From positions 124,001 to 188,000 of the forward strand of contig JBCBJV010000007.1 of the NCBI GenBank assembly GCA_038522945.1: a stretch of 64,000 nt of DNA, given 5' to 3'. The stretch is from MED-G105 sp038522945. Lineage in GTDB: Bacteria; Pseudomonadota; Alphaproteobacteria; Caulobacterales; Parvularculaceae. Positions within the stretch are counted from its first letter, which is position 1. Every line of letters starts with the position of its first letter. This document shows positions 16,196-25,484 of the stretch, piece after piece. A model generated the notes under the pieces. The model did not search any database. It worked only from the letters and a program-made list of their open reading frames with translations, and was not told where the DNA came from. The translations under genes and the position numbers were made by a program.

Positions 16196-18202
16196 TCAAC
16201 GGCTGATTTCAAAGCGATCGATGTCGCCCTGAAACGTCGCCGTCCACGGTGCACCGCCAATAAGCAAACTCTGTTTTGGCTGATAAACAATCGGCCCCGC
16301 CGGCATGGTGATCGAATTCAACATCGTTCCGTCCACGTACAAGGCCAAGCTTCCGACAACACCGTCGTACTTGACTTCCAAATCGTGCCAGTCGCCATCA
16401 GAGATCCCTGCACTGTTTACGTTCAGGAAGTTTGCAGCACCGGTTTGATCGTAGAAGATCGCTTGGATCCGATCCTGATTAAGTCGAATTTGATAACTGT
16501 TAGAAACAACCGCAAGCATTTGCCAAACGGCGTTTGCCCCCGATCGACGTAGACGCGCTTTAACCGAGAGGTTAAGAGCCGAAGTCGCTTTTGGCGCAGG
16601 GGCAGACGTCAAATACGTGCCGCCTTCTGCTGGCGTGCGGCCATCAAAAACAGCGAATTCCGTTTCGCCATCGGCCCCGAACCCGGCCGATGCCCCGTCC
16701 AAGACAAGTGGGTCATCACTTTCGTCGGTAGACGTTCCATCAAAGGAGAAGCGTGCAATAGCCTCGTCCAAGACACGCACTTTTTTCTCGCCGGTTTTTC
16801 GGTTCTTTCGTCCGCCAAATCGGACGGATACCGACTTAAGCCCGGGTCCTTCGGCCGCCAAACTGGCAGTTCGGCCAACAGCGCTCGCTTCTTCCGCGCC
16901 ATCCGCTCCCTTGAGGGACCATTTGGCGCGCTTGCCTGCTTGTTTGCCTAAGAGTTGGTAGTCTGCGCTCGTCAGATCTCCACCGTTGCGCTGATGGCGG
17001 ATCAGTCTCTCACCGGCTGTATCGTGGCTTACGGTGATCGTTTGCGCCCCGACGCCGGTCAGCGCGGTAAGGTCCTCCGCCTTGGCCGCGCTACCTTCGA
17101 ACGGGGCCAGAACCAACTCCTCTGCATACCCCTCAATCCACGGATTGTCGAAATTGAGGGTCTCATTTGACATGCCCAAACCGGCCGGCACCCGATAAAC
17201 ACTCGCGACATTGTCTGAAAACAAAAAGTCAGGACCCGGCGTGCGCAAGTCAAACCCCGGCTTGTCGGTCTTCCAATCGAACGGCGAGATTGTGTTGTGC
17301 TCAATGGTAACCTGATTGGCATTCTCCACGTAAATGCCCTGTCCCATGGACTGGTGAATGACGTTGTCGCTGATGGTCAGGTTTGTCGATTGCAGTGTTG
17401 GACTGCGAAGAAAAATTCCCTGAGCGGGATCACCAGTTCCGCGCAAAATGACGTTGCCGGTGATCGCAATGTTCGCGTTGGCTGCCTTTGCGTTGGTGTC
17501 CCACAATTGGATGCCATCGGGATGAACCCGGTTTGGATCGACCAGATCAAAATTGGTGATAAAATTACTGGCGATTGTCGCGTTTTGCACACCGCCGCCC
17601 GCAATACCGTCTGAGCCCATGCGCTCAAAGCGATTGTTCTGGATGGTGAGGTTTGCAGTGTCCACAATGCCGATGCCACGCAGGAGGTCAGTGAACACAC
17701 TGTCTTCGATCCTCACATCGAGCGTATCGCGCAAGGAAATGCCGATCCCGTCATTGCCCGCCACACCATCGTCGCTCCCACGGATCGCCACGTTTCGGAA
17801 GGTGATGTTTCCGCCCAACTGGACGGTGATGACGTTTGTCGTCGTCGGCGCGCTCGTCGAACCATTTTCGAACACCAGCCCATCAAAAACGAGCGCCGAA
17901 GCTGCGTAGGTTCGCATTGAGGTAAAGATGGCCGGGGCTGCGAGGTCAGCACTGGCAATAGTAACAGGGCTGGTGAAATTTTTGCCCTTGATTTCCTGCG
18001 CCCCGTAGGCACCGGGGGCTAAGAGCAAGCGGTCACCGGCCTCAGCGGCGGCAATCGCGGCTGGAAAATCGCCTGGACCCGCTACCGCAATATCCACCGC
18101 ATTCGCTGGTGCACCAAAGAACAGCGCGGCACCCGCTAAAGCGGCAATCCTGGTCGAGCGCCTGGCCGGAAATCGTCCAACCCGGTTGAATTCCTGTGTC
18201 AT
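16196..18202 (-). CDS. Secreted parallel beta-helix protein with C-terminal LamG-like domain
   Basis: The ATG at 18202 has a good ribosome-binding site (ggggag, about 9 bases upstream), so I use it in place of the longer frame start at 18241. It gives 668 residues with a signal peptide (STRIAALAGAALFFGAPANAV). Residues about 30-350 are a right-handed beta-helix with pectate-lyase-like repeats of Asn/Asp-rich coils (IQNNRFERMGSDGIAG, ITGNVILRGTGDPAQG, ISDNVIHQSMGQGIYV, IEHNTISPFDW). The C-terminal part (about 470-668) is a LamG/concanavalin-like carbohydrate-binding fold (DGDWHDLEVKYDGVVGSLAL, YVDGTMLNSITMP). It is likely an extracellular polysaccharide-binding or lyase protein; the type II secretion system in this window is a possible exporter, but that is inference. 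Confidence 0.86.
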   Translation of the reverse strand: MTQEFNRVGRFPARRSTRIAALAGAALFFGAPANAVDIAVAGPGDFPAAIAAAEAGDRLLLAPGAYGAQEIKGKNFTSPVTIASADLAAPAIFTSMRTYAASALVFDGLVFENGSTSAPTTTNVITVQLGGNITFRNVAIRGSDDGVAGNDGIGISLRDTLDVRIEDSVFTDLLRGIGIVDTANLTIQNNRFERMGSDGIAGGGVQNATIASNFITNFDLVDPNRVHPDGIQLWDTNAKAANANIAITGNVILRGTGDPAQGIFLRSPTLQSTNLTISDNVIHQSMGQGIYVENANQVTIEHNTISPFDWKTDKPGFDLRTPGPDFLFSDNVASVYRVPAGLGMSNETLNFDNPWIEGYAEELVLAPFEGSAAKAEDLTALTGVGAQTITVSHDTAGERLIRHQRNGGDLTSADYQLLGKQAGKRAKWSLKGADGAEEASAVGRTASLAAEGPGLKSVSVRFGGRKNRKTGEKKVRVLDEAIARFSFDGTSTDESDDPLVLDGASAGFGADGETEFAVFDGRTPAEGGTYLTSAPAPKATSALNLSVKARLRRSGANAVWQMLAVVSNSYQIRLNQDRIQAIFYDQTGAANFLNVNSAGISDGDWHDLEVKYDGVVGSLALYVDGTMLNSITMPAGPIVYQPKQSLLIGGAPWTATFQGDIDRFEISR

Positions 18203-18506
18203 GTTGTGGCTCCCCTCACAATCATTCCTGAGGCGAAACATAAGAAGGTTTCTCGCCTATTTGGAATAGTGAAACGTTAACTTTTTTGCGTGGAACTAGG
18301 AGCAATTCGCAGACCAGATCCGGCGGTGCATTTCAATCACGCCGGAACGGTGCCTTCATCGACCGAAAGTCGCCGCGTCAATCGGCCCACGTACCTGCAA
18401 GTCACTCTCAACCATTTTAGTTGGCCGGCGCGAGCAGCTAATTATATTCACCAGACATCAAGAGAGTAAGGATGCCGGCGGCGGGGTACGGCAGGGGTTT
18501 GACCGA

Positions 18507-19721
18507 ATGGACTATGATCGCTTCTTCGAAACGAAGCTGCACCAACTGCAAGACGAAGGAAACTACCGCGTCTTCGCTGATATCGCCCGCAAAGCCGGTG
18601 CCTTTCCACAAGCGGACAATCACGGAAGCGTCGGCCCGGAAAACATCACGGTCTGGTGCTCAAACGACTATCTCGGCATGGGCCAACACCCGGACGTCCT
18701 CGCCGCTATGCATGAGGCCCTTGAGACCTGCGGCGCAGGCGCCGGCGGCACGCGGAATATTTCCGGCACCAACCACTACCATGTTCTATTGGAACAGGAG
18801 CTCGCTGACCTCCACGGCAAGGAAGCGGCCCTCCTCTTCACCTCCGGGTACGTTTCTAACTGGACATCGCTTTCCACGCTCGCAGCCCGCATGCCGGGGT
18901 GTGTGGTGCTGTCCGATGAAATGAACCACGCGTCTATGATCGAGGGCATCCGGCACTCTAAAGCCGAACGGCATATTTTCCGTCATAACGATCTGGTGCA
19001 CCTGGAAGACCTCCTAGGCGCTGCGGACCCTGACGCCCCGAAACTCATCGCCTTTGAATCCGTCTATTCCATGGACGGTGATATCGCGCCTATCGAAGAG
19101 ATCTGCGATCTCGCCGACAAATACGGAGCAATGACCTATATCGACGAAGTCCACGCCGTTGGCCTGTACGGGCCTCGCGGCGGCGGCATTGCCGAACAGC
19201 GCGGTCTGATGGACCGGCTGACCGTGATCGAAGGCACCCTCGCCAAGGCCTATGGCGTCATTGGCGGATACATTACCGGCTCAAAAGCCTTGATCGACTT
19301 TGTACGGAGCTTTGCCTCCGGCTTTATCTTCACCACCGCCCTGCCCCCGGCGATTGCCGCTGGCGCGCTGGCAAGTGTCCGGCACCTGAAGGAAAGCACA
19401 GCAGAACGCGAGGCCCATCAATCCGCTGTCGCTGAGGTCCGGCGGCGCTTGTCCGCCCAGGGCATTCCGACCCTGGATAATCCAAGCCATATCGTGCCGG
19501 TGATGGTGAAAGACCCGGTGAAGTGTAAATGGATCAGCGATTGGTTGATGGAGCACCACGGCATTTACGTGCAGCCGATCAACTATCCGACGGTCGCCAA
19601 AGGCTCAGAGCGGTTACGGATCACACCATCGCCGGTTCATTCCAGCGATGACATCGACCGGTTAGTTTCTGCCCTGTCAGAAATCTGGTCCCAATGCGCC
19701 CTTGCGCGCGCGGTCGCCTAA
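18507..19721 (+). CDS. hemA: 5-aminolevulinate synthase (Shemin pathway)
   Basis: Condenses glycine and succinyl-CoA to 5-aminolevulinate, the first tetrapyrrole step in alphaproteobacteria. The 404-residue PLP enzyme has the glycine-rich CGAGAGGTRNISGTNHYH near residue 75, the cofactor Asp in IDEVHAVGLYG and the PLP lysine in IEGTLAKAYGVIGGYI. Length and sequence match type ALAS_alpha. A ribosome-binding agggg precedes the ATG. It is convergent with the next gene, and the two coding ends overlap by 4 bases. Confidence 0.97.
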   Translation: MDYDRFFETKLHQLQDEGNYRVFADIARKAGAFPQADNHGSVGPENITVWCSNDYLGMGQHPDVLAAMHEALETCGAGAGGTRNISGTNHYHVLLEQELADLHGKEAALLFTSGYVSNWTSLSTLAARMPGCVVLSDEMNHASMIEGIRHSKAERHIFRHNDLVHLEDLLGAADPDAPKLIAFESVYSMDGDIAPIEEICDLADKYGAMTYIDEVHAVGLYGPRGGGIAEQRGLMDRLTVIEGTLAKAYGVIGGYITGSKALIDFVRSFASGFIFTTALPPAIAAGALASVRHLKESTAEREAHQSAVAEVRRRLSAQGIPTLDNPSHIVPVMVKDPVKCKWISDWLMEHHGIYVQPINYPTVAKGSERLRITPSPVHSSDDIDRLVSALSEIWSQCALARAVA

Positions 19722-20806
19722 ACGATTTCTACTCCGTCAAACAGCGGGTCTTCGTCGACCTCATCGGACAGGGCTTCAATGAGATCTTCGGCATCGCTGG
19801 CGCTCTTGACGCGCGCAACGTGAAACAGCGCATCACCGCGATTGACCACAGGCAAATTCGTCCGGCCAATGATGATCCCCGTGATCGGCGCCTCGACGGC
19901 TTCGTTGACTTCACCTAGAGGGTCTGAGATTTGAGCGATCACCTCACCCTTGCGGACACGATCGCCGAGGCCTTTGCTTGCGCGCATCACCCCGCCGATT
20001 GGCGCGCGCTGCCAGGTGCTTCGGTCCGACCTGATTGGGGAGAGTATTGACGCCTTGCGTTTGGCTGACGCTTGGCCCGAGGGCTTGGCGCTGGCTTTCG
20101 GGAGGGGCACCATCCCCACATTGCGCAAGACACCGACCACACCGCGCACGCCGATCCGGATCGCCTTTTCGTCATACCGAAGCGCCTCACCCGCCTCATA
20201 GAGCAAGGTCTTGCACCCCATCTCCCCGGCCGCCTGGCGCAGCGATCCTTCGCGCAAATGGGCATGGAGCATGATTGACGTGCCAAAGGCTTCCGCCATC
20301 TGGAGGACGTCCGGATCATCAAGGTTGGCACGGATTTGAGGGAGGTTATCGCGGTGAATAGCCGCCGTATGCAGATCAATGCCGAGGCTGCAGCGGGCCA
20401 CAATCTCACTCACGAAGGTGTGCGCTAATTGTCCGGCCAGAGACCCGGTAGAGCTGCCGGGAAAACTCCGATTGAGATCCCGGCGGTCGGGGAGATAGCG
20501 AGACTGGGCAAGGAACCCATAGGCATTGACTACGGGCACGAGGATCAGGGTTCCCTTTAATCGGTTCAGGGTCTTAACACCCATCAGTCGCCGGATGATC
20601 TCGACACCGAGAATTTCATCGCCATGGATCGCTCCGCTAACGAACATGACGGGGCCCTCGGCGCGACCATGGATCACATGAGCGGTCATGCCCATGAGCG
20701 TATGATCAGCCAGGAAGCCAATCTCAATCTTGACCGTCCGCCGGGTACCCGGGTCGATGGATTGCCCTCCGATTTCGAACGGCGGGCGCGTGCTCTTTTT
20801 TGTCAT
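19718..20806 (-). CDS. Succinylglutamate desuccinylase/aspartoacylase family protein
   Basis: A 362-residue zinc-peptidase-like protein. The metal-binding HGDE is in SGAIHGDEILGVEIIRRL and the third ligand region is GIDLHTAAIHRDN. A catalytic Glu is likely in CKTLLYEAGEA. Proteins with this architecture and a C-terminal biotinyl/lipoyl-like beta domain (after ASKGLGDRVRKGEVIAQI) form a subfamily often found with rimK; here there is no rimK. Substrate is unknown (N-acyl amino acid deacylation is likely). Reads from ATG at 20806 and overlaps the hemA stop by 4 bases at its end. Confidence 0.86.
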   Translation of the reverse strand: MTKKSTRPPFEIGGQSIDPGTRRTVKIEIGFLADHTLMGMTAHVIHGRAEGPVMFVSGAIHGDEILGVEIIRRLMGVKTLNRLKGTLILVPVVNAYGFLAQSRYLPDRRDLNRSFPGSSTGSLAGQLAHTFVSEIVARCSLGIDLHTAAIHRDNLPQIRANLDDPDVLQMAEAFGTSIMLHAHLREGSLRQAAGEMGCKTLLYEAGEALRYDEKAIRIGVRGVVGVLRNVGMVPLPKASAKPSGQASAKRKASILSPIRSDRSTWQRAPIGGVMRASKGLGDRVRKGEVIAQISDPLGEVNEAVEAPITGIIIGRTNLPVVNRGDALFHVARVKSASDAEDLIEALSDEVDEDPLFDGVEIV

Positions 20807-20895
20807 TACGTGTTCTTTTCGGTGCCGCCAGAATAGGGAAAGCCGACTGTCAACAGCAAGTGAGTTGGGGCGACACCAAGAGCGGACCGCTGACG

Positions 20896-21450
20896 CTAAA
20901 CGAACGGCGACTCAAACGCTGAAAAATCGGGTGCGGCTTTGTCCTTGTCGGAGAGCACGGCTTTGTCGGTCGGACCCGGCCAGGCGATGCCCAGATCCGG
21001 GCTGTCAAACCGCACGCCGCCATCGGAGGGGCCGTCATAAAACGCTGAGACTTTGTAGGCGACGAGGCAATCCGGCTCCAGCGTCATGAACCCATGGAGA
21101 AAACCTCTCGGGGCCAATAACTGCGCGCGATTTTCCGCCGAAAGCTCTGCACCAACCCATTTGCCATAGGTTGGGGAGCCTTTGCGCACATCCACAACCA
21201 CATCAAAGATCCGCCCCCGGATCACGCGTACCAATTTGTCTTGTGCATAGGGCGGCGCCTGATAATGCAAGCCGCGCACGGTATAGGTTTCGCTGGAAAA
21301 AGACTCATTGTCCTGAACAAACGCCATTTCACCAAGAGCGTCACCCATCGAGCGCGCTGAATAGGTCTCCATGAAGTAGCCACGATCGTCGGCAAACTTC
21401 CGGGGTGTCAGGACAATCACGTCCGGGATAGACAAGCGCGCAACTTCCAT
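20896..21450 (-). CDS. rfbC: dTDP-4-dehydrorhamnose 3,5-epimerase
   Basis: RmlC epimerises dTDP-4-keto-6-deoxyglucose at C3 and C5. The 184-residue cupin has the catalytic His in VRGLHYQAPPYAQDKLVRVI and the Tyr region in LVAYKVSAFYDGPSD, with FLHGFMTLEP between. It is last in rmlB-rmlA-rmlC, 9 bases after rmlA. No rmlD (the last reductase for dTDP-rhamnose) is found next to it. Confidence 0.96.
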   Translation of the reverse strand: MEVARLSIPDVIVLTPRKFADDRGYFMETYSARSMGDALGEMAFVQDNESFSSETYTVRGLHYQAPPYAQDKLVRVIRGRIFDVVVDVRKGSPTYGKWVGAELSAENRAQLLAPRGFLHGFMTLEPDCLVAYKVSAFYDGPSDGGVRFDSPDLGIAWPGPTDKAVLSDKDKAAPDFSAFESPFV

Positions 21451-21459
21451 GGACGTCTC

Positions 21460-22335
21460 CTAAAACACCCGCTCTTCGACGATTTGATTGAGATAAACCC
21501 CGTAACCACTCTTTAGCAGAGGCTCGGCAAGTGCTTTCACCTGGTCTGCGTTGATGAACCCCTTACGATAGGCAACTTCTTCAACGCAGCCGACTTTCAA
21601 GCCCTGCCGCTCCTCGACCGTCTGGACAAACTGGCCGGCTTGAAGAAGGGACGCATACGTGCCGGTGTCAAGCCAGGCAAAGCCGCGCCCAAGCAATTCA
21701 ACCGTAAGCGCATCGTCTTCCAGATACATCTGGTTCAACGTTGTGATCTCAAGCTCTCCGCGGGCCGATGGTTTGACCTCCCGAGCGCGCGCACAAACCG
21801 TCTCATCATAGAAATAAAGCCCGGTCACGGCATAGTTTGATTTCGGTTGCGGGGGTTTTTCTTCAATGCTGACCGCCTTGCCGTTTTTGTCAAACTCCAC
21901 AACGCCGTAGCGTTCCGGGTCGGTAACGTAGCTGCCAAAGACAACCGCGCCTTTTTCAACAGCGGCTGCCCTCACCAACATCTCTGATAGTCCGTGCCCG
22001 TAGAAAATATTGTCGCCCAGGACCAGCGCGCACTTTCCCCCGTCGACAAAGTTTTCGCCAATGATGAAAGCCTGAGCGAGCCCTTCTGGTTTGGGCTGCA
22101 CCTCATACGTGATGGAAATGCCCCATTTCTGCCCGTCGCCTAAAAGACGTGAGAAAATCTCCCGATCCTCCGGCGTCGTGATCACCAAGATGTCCCGAAT
22201 GCCCGCCAGCATCAGTGTCGACAGAGGGTAATAGATCATGGGCTTGTCATATACAGGCAAGAGCTGTTTACACGCTGCGTGGGTAATCGGATAAAGGCGT
22301 GTGCCGGAGCCACCCGCGAGAATGATACCTTTCAC
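21460..22335 (-). CDS. rfbA: Glucose-1-phosphate thymidylyltransferase
   Basis: RmlA joins glucose-1-phosphate and dTTP to dTDP-glucose. The 291-residue protein starts MKGIILAGGSGTRLYPITHA, with the nucleotidyl-transferase glycine-rich motif, then KQLLPVYDKPMIYYPLS, EVQPKPEGLAQAFIIG and the Mg-binding LVLGDNIFYG. It starts 2 bases after the stop of rmlB, so the three rml genes are translated as one unit. Confidence 0.97.
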   Translation of the reverse strand: MKGIILAGGSGTRLYPITHAACKQLLPVYDKPMIYYPLSTLMLAGIRDILVITTPEDREIFSRLLGDGQKWGISITYEVQPKPEGLAQAFIIGENFVDGGKCALVLGDNIFYGHGLSEMLVRAAAVEKGAVVFGSYVTDPERYGVVEFDKNGKAVSIEEKPPQPKSNYAVTGLYFYDETVCARAREVKPSARGELEITTLNQMYLEDDALTVELLGRGFAWLDTGTYASLLQAGQFVQTVEERQGLKVGCVEEVAYRKGFINADQVKALAEPLLKSGYGVYLNQIVEERVF

Positions 22336-22337
22336 GG

Positions 22338-23405
22338 TCAGTTTTCCTTACTCTTTTGATCAGTGCCGAGACCAATGCGGCTTCCTTCAAATCCCTGATT
22401 GCGGATTTTTTCCCACCACCAGCGATTGTCGAGATACCATTGCACGGTCTTTGCAAGTCCGGTTTCCACATCCGTCTTTGGCGTCCAACCGAGTTCACGC
22501 TCTATCTTTGACGCATCGATCGCATACCGCATATCGTGGCCGGGGCGGTCGGTGACGAACTCGATAAGCTGATCATGAGGCTTACCCGACGGCGACATTT
22601 CGTCCATCAGCTCACAGATGGTCCGGACAAGATCGATATTGCGGCGTTCATTGTTCCCGCCAATATTATAAGTCTCGCCAGACTCGCCTTTTTCCAGGGC
22701 AAGTAATAGCGCATCGGCGTGATCATCCACGTAGAGCCAGTCGCGAATGTTCTCACCCTTGCCGTAAACGGGAATGGTCGCCCCCTCAAGCGCCGCCAAG
22801 ATCACAACGGGGATCAGCTTTTCCGGGAACTGATACGCGCCGTAATTGTTTGAGCAGTTTGTCGTGACAACCGGCAAGCCAAACGTCTCCCCCCAGGCCC
22901 GCACCAGAAAATCGGACCCGGCCTTTGAGGCTGAGTAAGGCGAATTCGGTTGGTAGGGCGTTTCTTCCGTAAAAAGACCATCCGCCCCAAGGGAGCCGTA
23001 GACTTCGTCGGTTGAGACATGATGGAACGTAAACCGCGCCTTTCGCTCACCCGAAAGCCCTTCGTAATAAGCGCGCGCGGCGTGAAGCAGAGTGTAGGTC
23101 CCAACAAGATTTGTCTGAATGAAGGCGCCCGGACCATCGATCGAGCGGTCGACATGGGATTCCGCGGCCAGGTGCATGATCGCATCGGGCTGGTGACTTG
23201 CCAGCGCGGCACTGACCGCCGCTTCGTCGCAAATGTCGCCCTGGACAAAAGCATATCCGTCGCGGTCATCCCAGCCTTTGAGGTTATCGAGATTGGCAGC
23301 GTAAGTGAGGAGGTCGTAATTGACCAACGACAAACCTCGATCGAGCCCTGCACGCAAGACGGCCGAGCCAATGAAGCCTGCTCCGCCTGTCACCAAGATT
23401 TTCAT
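22338..23405 (-). CDS. rfbB: dTDP-glucose 4,6-dehydratase
   Basis: RmlB makes dTDP-4-keto-6-deoxyglucose from dTDP-glucose. I choose the ATG at 23405 with a strong ribosome-binding site (gaggaggcgatc), which gives MKILVTGGAGFIGSAVLRAG and places the Rossmann TGxxGxxG at the N-terminus; a longer frame opens at 23426. The active site is visible in STDEVYGSLG (Thr, Asp, Glu) and YSASKAGSD (Tyr-x-x-x-Lys). It leads the rmlB-A-C operon, transcribed leftward away from glmS. Confidence 0.96.
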   Translation of the reverse strand: MKILVTGGAGFIGSAVLRAGLDRGLSLVNYDLLTYAANLDNLKGWDDRDGYAFVQGDICDEAAVSAALASHQPDAIMHLAAESHVDRSIDGPGAFIQTNLVGTYTLLHAARAYYEGLSGERKARFTFHHVSTDEVYGSLGADGLFTEETPYQPNSPYSASKAGSDFLVRAWGETFGLPVVTTNCSNNYGAYQFPEKLIPVVILAALEGATIPVYGKGENIRDWLYVDDHADALLLALEKGESGETYNIGGNNERRNIDLVRTICELMDEMSPSGKPHDQLIEFVTDRPGHDMRYAIDASKIERELGWTPKTDVETGLAKTVQWYLDNRWWWEKIRNQGFEGSRIGLGTDQKSKEN

Positions 23406-23657
23406 GATCGCCTCCTCATCACACAACGCCGTTAAGCTTGTTCGCTCGGGATTGCCCCATTTTTGCCCTTAGTATCGCTCACAGATTCCCTTCGACAGAC
23501 GATCGTCGGAGATCGCTGTGACCTGCAATGCATTTGTTTGCGTTCCTGCGTTTCTTTGCGTCTGTGCGCGCCGATCTAGTTTTTCTTGCGCTAGAACGGC
23601 GATAGGTTCAACCATGGCGACAACGAATTGTCGGTAACATCAGTTGGTTAGCGAGCT

Positions 23658-25484
23658 ATGTGCGGAATAATAGGGATTCTGGGCAATCGCCCGGTTGCAA
23701 ATGAAATATTCGAAGGCCTGAAGCGGTTGGAGTATCGCGGCTATGACAGTGCCGGGATTGCGATCGTTAAAGACGGTGAGCTATCGCGGGTTCGTGCCGT
23801 TGGAAAGCTAAGCGCCCTCGGCGAGAAACTGGATGGGACTCCCCTCGATGGCACTTCCGGGATCGGCCACACACGCTGGGCAACCCACGGGGCAGCGACG
23901 GAAATCAATGCCCACCCCCACGCAACTGAGCGCCTCGCCCTGGTGCACAACGGCATTATCGAGAACTTCGCCGATCTTCGGGCCGAGCTGAAGCAGGCTG
24001 GCCGGGAGTTTCAGTCCCAAACAGACAGCGAAGTCATCGGCCAATTGATTACCCATTACATGTCGTCGGAGAACCTTTCGGCGACAGGGGCCGTCGAAAA
24101 AGCGCTGGGTCAACTTCGCGGTGCGTTTGCCCTCGCGATTTTGTTCCGCGGCGAAGACGATCTCTTGATTGTGGCCCGGCGGGGCAGCCCACTCGCGATT
24201 GGGCGAGGTGACGATGAGATGTTCATCGGATCAGACGCCTATGCGCTGGCGCCATTTACAAACCGAGTCACTTATCTGGAAGAAGGCGACTGGGCAGTGG
24301 TCACCCGCAAGGGATTTGAAGTCCGAGACGGTTCAAACGCAATTGTCTCCCGCCCGGAACTGGTCTCGTCGGCATCGGACACGATGGTGGACAAGGATGG
24401 CCATCGCCATTTCATGGCCAAGGAAATTCACGAACAGCCAGAGGTGATCGCTCACACCTTGGCGAGATACCTGGATGCCTCAACCGGCGAAGTGAGGTTG
24501 CCTGAAGGGGCGTTCGACTTTGCCGAGCTTGACCGGCTGACAGTCTCAGCCTGCGGCACCGCCTTTTATGCTGGTCTCATTTCCAAATACTGGTTTGAAA
24601 CGTGGGCCGGCTTGCCAGTGGAAGTGGATATTGCCTCTGAGCTTCGATACCGGGATGTTCCGTATAAAGAAGGGGGCGGTGCACTCTTTGTCTCCCAGTC
24701 CGGCGAAACCGCGGACACCCTGGCCGCGTTGCGGAATGCCAAAGAAATGGGTCAACGGATCGCCTCTGTGGTCAATGTGCCGGAGTCTTCGATCGCCCGG
24801 GAATCCGACATTGTCTTTCCCATGGCGGCGGGCCCCGAAATCGGCGTTGCCTCTACCAAGGCATTCACGTGCCAATTGGCGTCACTGGCATGTATCGCGC
24901 TGGCGGCTGGGCGGGCGCGAGGCACGCTTTCTGCTGAAGAAGCAGACAATATAGCCAAAAGCCTCCTGGCGGTTCCGCGGCTCGTTTCAGAAGCAATCAG
25001 CGCTTCGGACGAGATCGAAACCGTTGCGGTGGAGATCGCAAAAGCAAGCGATATACTCTACATCGGGAGAGGCGTTAGCTTTCCCCTCGCCATGGAAGGT
25101 GCCCTCAAACTGAAAGAGATCTCCTATATCCATGCCGAAGGATATGCCGCAGGCGAACTAAAACACGGGCCAATTGCGCTGATCGATGAAAACACCCCGG
25201 TTGTGGTCATCGCGCCATCAGACAAGCACCTGGAAAAAACCGTTTCCAACATGCATGAGGTGATCGCGCGGCAAGGCAAGGCGCTCCTTATTGCAGACCG
25301 GGAAGGTATCGCCAAGGCGGGGCCCGACATCTGGAAGGCAATTGAAGTCCCATCGTGCCATCCGCTCTTAACGCCAATGGTCTACGCTGCGCCTATTCAA
25401 CTGCTGGCCTATTTCACTGCCACGACAAAGGGCACCGATGTGGACCAACCGCGCAACCTCGCCAAATCGGTGACCGTTGAGTGA
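23658..25484 (+). CDS. glmS: Glutamine-fructose-6-phosphate aminotransferase (isomerizing)
   Basis: GlmS makes glucosamine-6-phosphate, the start of UDP-GlcNAc and amino-sugar synthesis. The 608-residue protein begins MCGIIGILGN with the catalytic Cys2, followed by RLEYRGYDSAGIAI and the SIS-domain motifs (ISQSGETADT-like VSQSGETADTLAAL; GPEIGVASTKAFTCQL). The C-terminus EVDQPRNLAKSVTVE-like tail (TDVDQPRNLAKSVTVE) is typical. The following GT2 gene begins at a GTG overlapping the stop (gtga), so glmS may be co-transcribed with it. Placement next to rml genes links it to surface-sugar supply. Confidence 0.98.
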   Translation: MCGIIGILGNRPVANEIFEGLKRLEYRGYDSAGIAIVKDGELSRVRAVGKLSALGEKLDGTPLDGTSGIGHTRWATHGAATEINAHPHATERLALVHNGIIENFADLRAELKQAGREFQSQTDSEVIGQLITHYMSSENLSATGAVEKALGQLRGAFALAILFRGEDDLLIVARRGSPLAIGRGDDEMFIGSDAYALAPFTNRVTYLEEGDWAVVTRKGFEVRDGSNAIVSRPELVSSASDTMVDKDGHRHFMAKEIHEQPEVIAHTLARYLDASTGEVRLPEGAFDFAELDRLTVSACGTAFYAGLISKYWFETWAGLPVEVDIASELRYRDVPYKEGGGALFVSQSGETADTLAALRNAKEMGQRIASVVNVPESSIARESDIVFPMAAGPEIGVASTKAFTCQLASLACIALAAGRARGTLSAEEADNIAKSLLAVPRLVSEAISASDEIETVAVEIAKASDILYIGRGVSFPLAMEGALKLKEISYIHAEGYAAGELKHGPIALIDENTPVVVIAPSDKHLEKTVSNMHEVIARQGKALLIADREGIAKAGPDIWKAIEVPSCHPLLTPMVYAAPIQLLAYFTATTKGTDVDQPRNLAKSVTVE

